From assembly GCA_023334545.1 (NCBI GenBank), contig JAADVB010000192.1, positions 1 through 36,903 on the forward strand: a stretch of 36,903 nucleotides of DNA, in the 5' to 3' direction. Shown piece by piece: positions 28,577 to 36,903 of this stretch. A program made the translations under genes and the position numbers. This DNA comes from Salisapilia sapeloensis (taxonomy: Eukaryota; Oomycota; Peronosporomycetes; Peronosporales; Salisapiliaceae). Below the pieces are notes generated by a model that searched no databases, was not told the DNA's origin, and was given only the letters and a program-made list of their open reading frames with translations. How positions within the stretch are numbered: the first letter of the stretch is position 1; each line of letters begins with the position of its first letter.

Positions 28577-30066
28577 AAACGATGAGGACCACCGGGATGC
28601 TGAGGGAAAGATACGGATTGTCATGCTGCATTGTAGGAACGTACTGTTTACTAGGCACAGCTGCAACCTCGTTACTACAGCTTTGTCTGATATGTTTCCC
28701 TCGATATCGGTTACCCAGAGGAGCTACTTCTTTCTACTGGCAGTCTACTGACAGAAGTTCAATTTGCTTTTGCATGTGCATCCAGAAGTAGAGAAGAATA
28801 TCTTTCCTATTAATGCTGAGCATGACTTGAGGGTTATAAGGACAGAAAGTGTCCACAGAGTGCTACTTGGTTAGTCGATGAGTGGGTTTATCAGATACGA
28901 TTTGAAGAGCAGAAAGGGCTTTCAGTGATGCATTAATAGGAGGGAGTAATCGATGTTAACATGATGCATAATGCCTATCCGATGGATAGAGCGGTTTCAT
29001 CTTCTGGCTAGTCATGCAAGATCTTGGATCCTACCAGATAAGTTTGAGCTCAACTAGATGGAGTCTTGTGGTTTCTGATAGACTCAGGTTCAAGTCGAGC
29101 CACGTCTTCGTCAAGATGAAGGGAGGTTGAAGCATAGACTGGTTGTTGACAGAGGCATTAGCTTCCACGATGCTGATACTGCGAACGACGTGAGCATCTC
29201 GCGCACAACTGATTTATTGCAGGCACTTTGACAAGGCATGCGAGTGGTTTGACGCGGTCTCGTTTAAGTACATGTCGCTTAGTATGAACAAGAGACCGCA
29301 TCTTTCAATAGCCAGATAAAGACACGAGTAGAAATAAGTGTAGGCTTCGAGACGGGAACAGACACAAGCATTGCAAATAGATCGGCCAAGTTGACACGTA
29401 TATGACACAATACGTTGCATCGTTGCCCACATTTTTAGTTCGTTAGAAGGATTGTACTCAGACGTAAGTGGCGTGCTTGGTGTTGTCCATTGAGACCACT
29501 TGCATTTGAAATCCGTATCGGTGCCAAACGTAAAGAGTTGCCATGCAGAGATATTTTACGCCACTAATTCGACCAGCAACTTAGAGTATAGCCACGAGTG
29601 ACGAAAGGATGCATAAAGCAAAACAATTAGCTAGCATACTGTGGGGACGAAAAAGCTCTGCCCACAGCTGCCGTGTTTGCGAACGGTATCTACATCGTGA
29701 CCTCGTTGCGTAATCAGCCAGACTTCACATGGAAACATGGGTATCTCTTAACGAAGTTTCCGTGTATCTCAGCAGGAAGCTCATACTCATTCTTTTGCAC
29801 TTTTTGATATGAGTACTCGACTGCTTCGTAGTTGTAACTGTAGATGATCAGACTAGAACTCTATTTAGAAGCAAGTCTTCACGTCACACGAACAGTCCGC
29901 TTCGTGTAGATGGAGGCAACTCATACGACCGACTAAAAACAAAGGACCTCCACATGCTTAGCTGATAACGGCATGAAGCAACTCCACTCAGCACGAATAT
30001 ATTCGCTTACTGAACACTTATCTTCAACACGGATTTATGTCAAATGCAAGATTTGTTACGCTTAGC
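28577..30066. other. 1.5-kb intergenic region between peroxygenase copy 2 and VPS45
   Basis: No supported gene, tRNA or repeat. The minus-strand frame 29214-29432 is short and unrecognised. Confidence 0.5.
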
Positions 30067-31842
30067 CTACAGGTCCTTATCCTGGTACTGTAGATTCCGT
30101 CCTCCTCGAGTCTTCTTCCCACTTTCTTCAATGCCCGACGCTTCCGCTAGCTCTGATAAGAAGCTAGAAGAGTTCAGCACGGATGAGCCTCCTAGCAATA
30201 CACGCTGACCGTTGGCACTAACCTTAGCATTCAGCTCCGCTACCTTCATCGCCTCTTCGAATGTCACACCACCACAGACAAAAACAATGACATCCTGCAC
30301 CTTTTTAGCACCTGGCGATGCATTTCCATTCACGATCCCAAACTCCGTGTCCAATAGCTGCCCCTTTAGCACTGACTCGAGCGTCCGAATGAGCGGAGGT
30401 ACGTGCTGCGCGTAGACGTTCGGCACGCCTTGAAGTCCTTGGGTAACATGCCGCATAAACTTTTTCAGTCCACGATCACCGAACAAGTCTCCACTGCGGA
30501 CGCTCGCACCAGCATACTCGAGTACGGCGTCAATGAGCTGAATACGACTGGGCGAGAGGCCTCCAGGTGATTTTAGCAAGTCTTTTACAGTCTTGAGCTG
30601 GACCGAAGCATGCGTTTCGTATCGCAAGGCGTAGAGCATAGCTAGTCGGAGCTTATTCTGAGGCTGGATGTTGGCATTTTTAATCTTCTCGATTAGTTCC
30701 TTCAGATGGGCGTTGTGGTCATCGCCACAAGACATTTCTTGTTCCAACTGACTCACATCCATAAGTTGATCTACCTCCACTCGCCTCGCTAGTTCACTCA
30801 TGAGCGTCACGTGCTTGGAGACGGCGACGGATTGAGATCGGATCGCAGGGTAGTTGTCCAATAGCCTTTGCATGTCTTCCACTGACTGGATGTTCTCCTG
30901 ATTATGAGATGCCTGCTGCCTCTGATACTCATCAACGAGTGCTTTGACAGCTAATCCGAGGTCGCCAAAGTTGGCGTGCATGTGCTTTTTGAAAAAATCA
31001 TCTGAAGTCACGGAGAGCACGATCTCTGTCATGTCTTTTCGAATGCCTGGCACTTGTGACAGGTCGACACGGTTATCTTCAAGACCGAGGAGTTCATGGA
31101 CCATTGCCTGGTAGCACCATTGGGTGAGTAAAGGTGTGACAGGGTCATTTTTTCGGTCGAGAACGTAGAGAAGAGGGGGCGTCTCTGGTCGACGAAAGTC
31201 GAATAAACCGTCTTGCTCGAGTTGCATCCTCGCAGACACTTCTCTCGCCACTTTCTCTGCGGTATTTGGCGTTCCTTTCTGATACCGAATGACAGGTCGT
31301 TTCTTCATCGACAGTAAGATGGACAGCAAGCCATCGACGTTACGTTCTAAAGTACCTGCATCGCTCTGTTTTGCATTCGGTAAGGAGAGAGAGAGACTTT
31401 GAGCAAGTCGAAAGTGAAAGAGAGAGTCTGTCACGGCTAAATAGTCTGCATAATGCTCTTGGATCTGTACGACGACCTCATTCTCGTCGGCCTCTGCAAG
31501 ACGTTCGAGATCCTCGACGGCCAAGATGTTGGAGAAGAAGATGTGGTAGTGTGCATACCGAGGCTTCTTTAGTTCCTTGACTAGTTTATCAATATTGCTT
31601 CGACTAGGGCGGACAAAGACTGCTGCATTCAGATGCGGCATCGGTTCATCCGACGCCGGTTTCTCCAGTCTCTCCACGAGGTACACTTGTCGCTCCAAAA
31701 TGTGGCTCTGGGACATGACCATGCTGACGATACGCGTGGTGCTATCATCCAGCACAAACGCTTTCATACCTTCTAGCTGCGGGTCTTGAATGATCCGCTC
31801 CACATACTGCTTCACGCCTGCGAGTGCATCGAGCTCCCTCAT
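30067..31842 (-). CDS. VPS45: VPS45, Sec1/Munc18 protein of endosome/TGN fusion
   Basis: Intronless, 591 residues from the ATG of MRELDALAGVKQYVERI. An N-terminal domain with GMKAFVLDDSTTRIVSMVMSQS is followed by the conserved central stretch LLYVLDRKNDPVTPLLTQW (about 224-242), YQAMVHELLG and NRVDLS, diagnostic of VPS45. LRLAMLYALRYE and VFVCGGVTFEEA mark the C-terminal half. VPS45 binds Tlg2/syntaxin-16 SNAREs to drive fusion at the trans-Golgi and early endosome. The reading frame is open for another 182 codons upstream into the permease gene, but that extension lacks Sec1-like content and I exclude it. It follows the permease by only 116 bp, same strand. Confidence 0.93.
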   Translation of the reverse strand: MRELDALAGVKQYVERIIQDPQLEGMKAFVLDDSTTRIVSMVMSQSHILERQVYLVERLEKPASDEPMPHLNAAVFVRPSRSNIDKLVKELKKPRYAHYHIFFSNILAVEDLERLAEADENEVVVQIQEHYADYLAVTDSLFHFRLAQSLSLSLPNAKQSDAGTLERNVDGLLSILLSMKKRPVIRYQKGTPNTAEKVAREVSARMQLEQDGLFDFRRPETPPLLYVLDRKNDPVTPLLTQWCYQAMVHELLGLEDNRVDLSQVPGIRKDMTEIVLSVTSDDFFKKHMHANFGDLGLAVKALVDEYQRQQASHNQENIQSVEDMQRLLDNYPAIRSQSVAVSKHVTLMSELARRVEVDQLMDVSQLEQEMSCGDDHNAHLKELIEKIKNANIQPQNKLRLAMLYALRYETHASVQLKTVKDLLKSPGGLSPSRIQLIDAVLEYAGASVRSGDLFGDRGLKKFMRHVTQGLQGVPNVYAQHVPPLIRTLESVLKGQLLDTEFGIVNGNASPGAKKVQDVIVFVCGGVTFEEAMKVAELNAKVSANGQRVLLGGSSVLNSSSFLSELAEASGIEESGKKTRGGRNLQYQDKDL

Positions 31843-31958
31843 CCTTATTCCTATTGCGTTCCGAGTTGGGTGTAGACGTTTTATAGCTAAAAGCGTTGTT
31901 TTAAATGAAAACGAATATACAATATATAAATGTTCATGCATTTTGAAATGAATATGTA

Positions 31959-33572
31959 CTACTCGGCATGGTACTGCTGTACTTGGAGACTGCATACGGT
32001 CGTCACGATGGCTAGGATGATCGTAGATACTAGCATAATCTTGTCCGTCCACTTGATTTCGTCCATAAAGAGTTTCCAATACAAGACGGGGGGAAGGATG
32101 AGTGCAAGCAGTGCCATGGGGACGAGCAAGAGACCAAATACGCGTAGAATCTCTAGTCTCGCGACGTACGCGGTGATCCACGTCAAGAGAAGCAACGCCG
32201 TTCGGACGGACACACGGACCGTCCATCGCAATCTCATCTTTTGGATCCGCATTTCTCTCCGACTTTGGATCGTATTTCGATTCGTAATGACTCGCTCGAG
32301 CGACTCGTACGACGTGTGGAGCGTGTCTCGGATGCGACCGAGGTAGTTCGATCCATCGTGGGGAGACTCGGACAAGGAATGGACCCACAAGAGGCTATGT
32401 GGACCTCGTCCTTTATTCTGTCGCTTCGTAATGGACTTCTCAATGGCTTGCTGGAGAGGGTACATGGTTACCGTGTACGTCAGCAACATGTGCAGCGCGT
32501 AGATGGCGATGGAAACCTTGATAATGAGTGCATTGCTAAGATTAAAGAACAGAGGTGTCTGCAGATCGCTTCCATAGACAGCGTACGTGACGGCGCAGAG
32601 AGGAAGGTAGATGACAATAAGCATCGCAACTTGCATCCTCCCTGTCACGTGCGTACACTCCCGAGGTGTTTTCATGGCGTTAAATATGGTTGGCATGACC
32701 GCATGGGAGAAGAAACCACCCAGGAGAATACTAAAAGTGTACGTGATTCGCATAAAAGTAGGAGCGAACGTCAGGTCGGGCGAGACGAGGTGAAAACTTG
32801 GACTGGAGGCGTTCATGTTGTTTGGAGGAAAGAGTGCGTCGCCGATGATAATCGCTTCGAGCCATAGAATTAACGAGACATTTAACGCTGAGAAGAAGGA
32901 CAGTGCTCGGAACGACGGGATGAGCGTGTGGAGCCACGTAGCTAAGGCTACTGCTGCCAGTGCCGAGTTGTAGGTCAACGTCGAGATGGAAGTGATGCAA
33001 ATGGAAGCCAAGGACATGTAGCCACTCGCAGCCACGACGAAATTAAAATAGAGTACGCCGTTGGTGAAGCGTCGTCCATATCGTCCAAAGCACTCGAACG
33101 CAACGTCTCCGTACGTGACTGGCTGGGCATCACGTCGAGACCACCGGACGGTGGCCAGACATTTTGACAATAATCTCGACGTGTACATCGTGATCAATGC
33201 TGTCGACAGCAGGAGAAGGATGCCATACCACTGGAGTTGGACGAGAGCTAACGGGAAGACGACTATGCCTCCTCCTGCCGTAAACGACACGAGATGGTAC
33301 GCTGCTTGCCAATTCGAGATGCCTCGCACTTTTGCTTCTCCGTCATTCGCAAACTCGCCATCATTGTACGTGGCGGTGGCAGTGGTCTCCGCAACAGGTT
33401 TTGGCAGTCCCTGCGCTTGTTTGATCACTTCAATGTTATCCATCGTGCCATAGGTATGGACGGTCTGGTCTTCCGATGATGAGCTGCTGTCGCTGTCACT
33501 AACGTCCAGGTATCGCGGAGAAGGTACGTCTGCAGCACTAGGTAGCGCCAATTGATTGCTCTTGCCAAACAT
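31959..33572 (-). CDS. Amino acid/auxin permease (AAAP) family transporter
   Basis: Intronless, 537 residues. A roughly 85-residue hydrophilic N-terminus rich in Ser and Asp precedes ISNWQAAYHLVSFTAGGGIVVFPLAL, the classical first helix of the Aa_trans domain (PF01490). About ten further hydrophobic segments follow, including GVLYFNFVVAASGYMSLAS and ILLGGFFSHAVMPTIFNAMK. Between late helices lies a basic hydrophilic loop of about 70 residues (KSITKRQNKGRG ... MRIQKMRLRW), longer than usual. It is probably a proton-coupled neutral amino acid symporter in plasma membrane or vacuole; the substrate is unknown. The initiator-like motif is only about 13 bp from the ATG, so a start at the internal Met of GTMDNIEV is also possible. 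Confidence 0.88.
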   Translation of the reverse strand: MFGKSNQLALPSAADVPSPRYLDVSDSDSSSSSEDQTVHTYGTMDNIEVIKQAQGLPKPVAETTATATYNDGEFANDGEAKVRGISNWQAAYHLVSFTAGGGIVVFPLALVQLQWYGILLLLSTALITMYTSRLLSKCLATVRWSRRDAQPVTYGDVAFECFGRYGRRFTNGVLYFNFVVAASGYMSLASICITSISTLTYNSALAAVALATWLHTLIPSFRALSFFSALNVSLILWLEAIIIGDALFPPNNMNASSPSFHLVSPDLTFAPTFMRITYTFSILLGGFFSHAVMPTIFNAMKTPRECTHVTGRMQVAMLIVIYLPLCAVTYAVYGSDLQTPLFFNLSNALIIKVSIAIYALHMLLTYTVTMYPLQQAIEKSITKRQNKGRGPHSLLWVHSLSESPHDGSNYLGRIRDTLHTSYESLERVITNRNTIQSRREMRIQKMRLRWTVRVSVRTALLLLTWITAYVARLEILRVFGLLLVPMALLALILPPVLYWKLFMDEIKWTDKIMLVSTIILAIVTTVCSLQVQQYHAE

Positions 33573-33584
33573 TGCAGTCGATAG

Positions 33585-33591
33585 GAAATGG
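33585..33591 (-). promoter_or_regulatory. Initiator candidate of the AAAP permease
   Basis: The minus strand reads CTTCCATTTCCTATC; CCATTTC fits YCAYTYY, 13 bp before the annotated ATG. Confidence 0.35.
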
Positions 33592-35340
33592 AAGGCTCGT
33601 CGTTTTTTCTATCCGAACATTTTTCATCCGAAGGTGCTGGATGCGGAAGATCTCGTCCGAACAGCCACAAGGTGCATCTGTTTGCTGACTGAAGTAATGG
33701 AAAAGTGCCGGACCAATCGCGAAAGAAGGTTGAAGTGATCTAGACGCCGCAATGGATATTGAGATAACGCGCATGGGCGTCGTGACTATGTAAACCGCAT
33801 GAAGGGATCGGAGGAAGTTCAAGTAGAAGATGCTTTCCATTGCTACGTCAAATTTTGATCGTTTGAACACACCTATACAACCGTTCGTAGTGCTTCCTGG
33901 GTATTGCTTCCGCCGGCTTCAAAACACTACTACTGTATGCTCAGTCACGATTGGATTCATGCAAGGACTAGCGAGTGATTCCACCCTGCTTCCTCGTTCA
34001 CACATAGAAACCCATAATGGTGCTACTTCAGGGCTACTTTAGTATAGATTTAATTCACTAACATGATTGGATATTTATATGTTTTAAGCTATGTGATTGG
34101 CAGAAATGGTAAAAAGTGTTTCTAAAAGCCACGGACGCCGAGGTGAAATTAAGCACATATCTTGAACTTTTGACTTGAAAGATAACCGCAAAACACATCA
34201 TCAAGCAACTCTGTGCACCTTTTATGATGGCATAAGTGTTTTGTATTCGTTCTTTATCTTCTTTTCTTTTCTCTTCTATTCTTAGCAAATGAGATCCTCA
34301 AGAGTCACCAACGAGCCAACTTTCTAGGTTTCCATTTCCCATGTTTCCATGTCTAGGTCTCCGTATCTAGGTCTCCGCTCGAAAAGATCAGGCTAAAAAG
34401 TCACCAGAATATATTTTTCTCTCTTTTGATTTACTACTAAAGCGGCATTGCTGTGTTCTCGCATCAAGTAAATGCACAAGAGCAGGATAGTCTGTTTAAT
34501 CCACCTCTCCATATTATTATCATCCTCTTCTTCCATTAAGGAGCGTTAATCGTCTAATTCTTTATGATATACGTGCTGCAGGCCTTCGAGTTGTTTGTTT
34601 GTTTGCTAACGACAGCCTCAGGCAGACTTGGTCTTTACCTCATCGTAGATCTCTAGTCGGATCGGCTATTCATCGACGGTTGCGTCTATGATGCACCATC
34701 GGTCGGCAGTCTATTTAACATTTGACCACGTGAGCTTTGTTTGTTGTATTTCTGAATAAAATAGAGAAGACCTTTCAGTGTCTTTGTCCAGGAATTCTAC
34801 CACAGTCGGTATCTAAAGATCAAAACCTCGGCAGCTGCCAGTGTAAACTTTATAGAGATTAACGCCTTTTTAGCGCTATTCAAGTCAATGCATGTTCCTT
34901 TTGCACATCTCATGCTCATTTTATGTCCGTGACTCGACTTGATTCAAAACCTGACTGATTAATTTACTTGGTGGACCACTGGAGCATCACTGATAGAAAC
35001 AAGGCAAGTACTAGGTACATACAAGGTCGGTAAAACGAATATAATAAGACCAATGCAGCTTCTCAAGCTCCTCCCTCTACCTTTATAGCTTTAATTTACT
35101 TTACCTCTGCTTGATGATATGGTTCGACCTTGCGTACTCCATTCCATATTCTGCAGTCTTGCAGTATTTAAGACACCGAAGATACACTACTAGAAAGTTG
35201 ATGCAGTAGTAAGGAAAAATAAGAAACTGTCGAAGCTGAACAGGAAATCCATGACAACGAATCTAGGTCTTATAGCAGACTTTCAGTGGATGTACCCATA
35301 ACATAGAAGAGCACGCGAGCACTAAGGCTGCTTCTGAAAG
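33592..35340. other. 1.8-kb intergenic region between divergent permease and P450
   Basis: AT-rich DNA without a supported gene. Short frames near 33538-34288 have no recognisable content. A small direct repeat lies at 34323-34377. Confidence 0.5.
34323..34377 (+). repeat. Short direct repeat TCTAGGTCTCCG
   Basis: Two exact 12-mers (34352-34363 and 34366-34377) are 2 bp apart, preceded by a degenerate copy TCTAGGTTTCC (34323-34333) and two GTTTCCAT units. This looks like local slippage. Confidence 0.6.
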
Positions 35341-35356
35341 CCTCATTTTGCTTTAT
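35341..35356 (+). promoter_or_regulatory. Candidate INR/FPR promoter of the P450
   Basis: CCTCATTTTGCTTTAT (TCATTTT fits YCAYTYY plus a TTTATT flank) lies about 57-72 bp before the ATG at 35413. Confidence 0.45.
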
Positions 35357-35412
35357 TCATCAAGCTTCCCAGTACTCTGCTACAAGCCTTTTTAAACGTC
35401 TACTTGATCACA

Positions 35413-36903
35413 ATGTCGTGGGCGTGGATGCTATCGACGGTAACTATCGTCTCGTTGGCTTATATGTGTTACCCTGATGCAAGATACCGAGCTCTGCTAC
35501 CCCTACCTGCACCGAAAGGGACGCTTCCTCTCCTTGGCAATACACTCGACATCGGTGTGAACCATTTTCACAGATTGTGCGATTGGATCACAGACCAATG
35601 TATCGCATTTCAAGGCAAGACTTGGCGACTGTCAATCTTAGGAGATCCTCCTATAATCGTCGTAAGCACACCAGAATTGTTTGAAGATGTGCAAAAGACG
35701 CAGTTTCATGTCTTTGACAAGGGCGAGCTGATGCGAAGTGTCTTGGAAGAGTTTCTTGGAGACTCTTTGTTTGCGCACGACGGAGAGAAATGGAGAGTAC
35801 AACGAAAAGTGCTTGCGAGTATGTTTTCTGTCCGAAAATTCCGAGAGAGTATTGGCGAAAGCATCCACAAGCATTTACTTCTGATGAATGAAACCATGAA
35901 CGACTTCAGCACTACCGGCAAAGTGTTGGATCTGACTAAACTCATTCCATGCCTTTCCTTTGACACCATCATGGAAGTTAGTTTCGGTCATGATCGTCAT
36001 ACACTTCAATCGACAAGTTTTGAGAGCAAAGACGGCAGTGATGAGACAGAGGTGGATGCGCTATGGACTGCTCTGGACGCAACAGCAGAGGCTGTTGAAG
36101 CTCGTTTTTACGAGCCAACATTTCTATGGAGACTAAAGCGGGTCCTCGGAATCGGCCAAGAACGAAAGTTGAGGGAGAGCGTCGAGACTATCAATCAAGT
36201 GGTGTACGAGATTATCTATGAGTGCATTCGTCGACGTAGCGATCCGAAGCAAGGCACTTTAAAAGTGGATAAAGACGTCATTTCTCTCTTTCTAGAACTA
36301 GAGGAGAAAGAAGCAACGATGTCGAGTGATGAAAAAGAGGACAAGGATCGTTTAAATATCAACGCTAAATTCCTAAGAGACATTGGCATGACACTCTTAC
36401 TAGCTGGGCGAGACACTACCGCTGGTACAATCCTCTGGTCACTTGTGGATCTGAACAATCGCTCTGACGTGGTTAATAAGATAAGGAAAGAGCTTCAAGA
36501 GCGACTACCGAAGCTATTTACGGATGAGACGTTTGTACCGGGTTTCGACGACGTTGAGAGCTTAGTTTATCTCGACGCAGTGGTTCGAGAGACTCTGCGC
36601 CTCCACCCTGCTGTCCCTCTGAATACCAAGGAAGCGAATCAAGATACTGTGCTTTCAGACGGAACATTTATCAAGAAGGGAACGCTGGCGTACATTCCAA
36701 CGTACGCTCTGCATCGATTGCCACAAACATGGGGAGATGATGCGAACGAGTTTCGTCCAGAGCGTTGGATCGATCCATCTAGCGGCAAAATCATTTCCGT
36801 ATCGCCATACCAATGGAACGCCTTCCACGCCGGCCCACGACAATGTGTCGGTCAGCGCATGGCCATGATGGAGCTGAAGACTGTGCTGGCACATATGCTG
36901 AGC
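35413..36903 (+). CDS. Cytochrome P450, microsomal type, C-terminus cut by window edge
   Basis: An uninterrupted frame of 497 codons runs from the ATG at 35413 to the last base. The N-terminus is a hydrophobic anchor (TVTIVSLAYMCYP) followed by a proline-rich hinge LLPLPAPKGTLPLLGNT. P450 landmarks are the I-helix LLAGRDTTAG (oxygen-binding Thr, about 328-337), the K-helix ETLRLHP (ExxR), the PERF-type NEFRPERWID, and the heme loop FHAGPRQCVGQRM with thiolate C478. AGRDTT and FxxGPRxCxGQ are typical of CYP4/CYP86/CYP94-like fatty-acid hydroxylases, so an omega-hydroxylase-like role is plausible but unproven. Only the last 30-40 residues should be missing. No intron is needed in the visible part. 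Confidence 0.93.
   Translation, partial: MSWAWMLSTVTIVSLAYMCYPDARYRALLPLPAPKGTLPLLGNTLDIGVNHFHRLCDWITDQCIAFQGKTWRLSILGDPPIIVVSTPELFEDVQKTQFHVFDKGELMRSVLEEFLGDSLFAHDGEKWRVQRKVLASMFSVRKFRESIGESIHKHLLLMNETMNDFSTTGKVLDLTKLIPCLSFDTIMEVSFGHDRHTLQSTSFESKDGSDETEVDALWTALDATAEAVEARFYEPTFLWRLKRVLGIGQERKLRESVETINQVVYEIIYECIRRRSDPKQGTLKVDKDVISLFLELEEKEATMSSDEKEDKDRLNINAKFLRDIGMTLLLAGRDTTAGTILWSLVDLNNRSDVVNKIRKELQERLPKLFTDETFVPGFDDVESLVYLDAVVRETLRLHPAVPLNTKEANQDTVLSDGTFIKKGTLAYIPTYALHRLPQTWGDDANEFRPERWIDPSSGKIISVSPYQWNAFHAGPRQCVGQRMAMMELKTVLAHMLS

Noticed and set aside
29030-29210. About 59 stop-free codons on the minus strand
   Set aside because: No start codon, no splice context and no family resemblance; plausible by chance in 37 kb.
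31843-32388. 182-codon upstream extension of the VPS45 frame
   Set aside because: It overlaps the permease 3' end on the same strand in another frame, starts well inside that gene and has no Sec1-like content; VPS45 family N-termini begin near MRELDALAG.
32241-32867. 208-codon plus-strand frame opposite the permease
   Set aside because: Antisense of a clear transporter; no domain.
1-36903. CRISPR array, insertion sequences, LTR elements or viral genes
   Set aside because: No regularly spaced repeats, transposase, integrase or polymerase motifs were seen in any frame.

Overview
The window looks like nuclear DNA of an oomycete (stramenopile). The evidence is many short introns (mostly 49-67 bp) with GTACGT-like donors, very short intergenic gaps between housekeeping genes, several GCTCATTT-like initiator motifs just upstream of start codons, and oomycete-like families (SHAQKY-type MYB, DUF4833-like protein, secreted heme-thiolate peroxygenases). 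I cannot assign a genus. There are no prokaryotic features, CRISPR arrays or intact transposons.

Layout. 1-4386: two divergently transcribed paralogous membrane-anchored glycosyltransferases, the left one cut by the window edge, about 2.1 kb apart. 5248-10419: a compact housekeeping block of NOP10 (-), Ran GTPase (+), RNA polymerase II subunit RPB11 (-), an Angel-type EEP nuclease/phosphatase (+) and an FAD-dependent oxidoreductase (-), arranged head-to-head or tail-to-tail with gaps of 50-330 bp. 11493-17200: a ubiquitin-like-domain protein and the 26S proteasome base subunit RPN2/PSMD1, both (+). 17425-19003: a MOT1-type molybdate transporter (+). 20639-21484: an SHAQKY-type MYB (+). 22303-25440: a DUF4833-like gene (-) divergent from VPS33 (+). 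25540-28533: two tandem secreted heme-thiolate peroxygenases (-), with a tRNA-Asp between them. 30067-33572: VPS45 and an amino-acid/auxin permease (-). 35413-end: a cytochrome P450 (+) cut by the right edge.

Several genes become visible only after splicing short introns: NOP10, RPB11 exon 2, the six-exon Angel-like gene with a 29-nt exon, the first five exons of RPN2, and Ran, whose first coding exon appears to be just the start codon. The two edge genes also lack one end.

Functional themes are RNA/ribosome and nuclear transport (NOP10, Ran, RPB11, Angel), protein quality control (Ubl protein, RPN2), endosome/vacuole fusion (VPS33, VPS45), membrane transport (MOT1, AAAP) and heme oxidations (two peroxygenases, P450). 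No new multi-gene system is proven. The points most worth a second look are the Ran NKxD-to-NKxE change, the tandem peroxygenases, the palindromes in the NOP10/Ran and RPN2 promoters, and the divergent glycosyltransferase pair.
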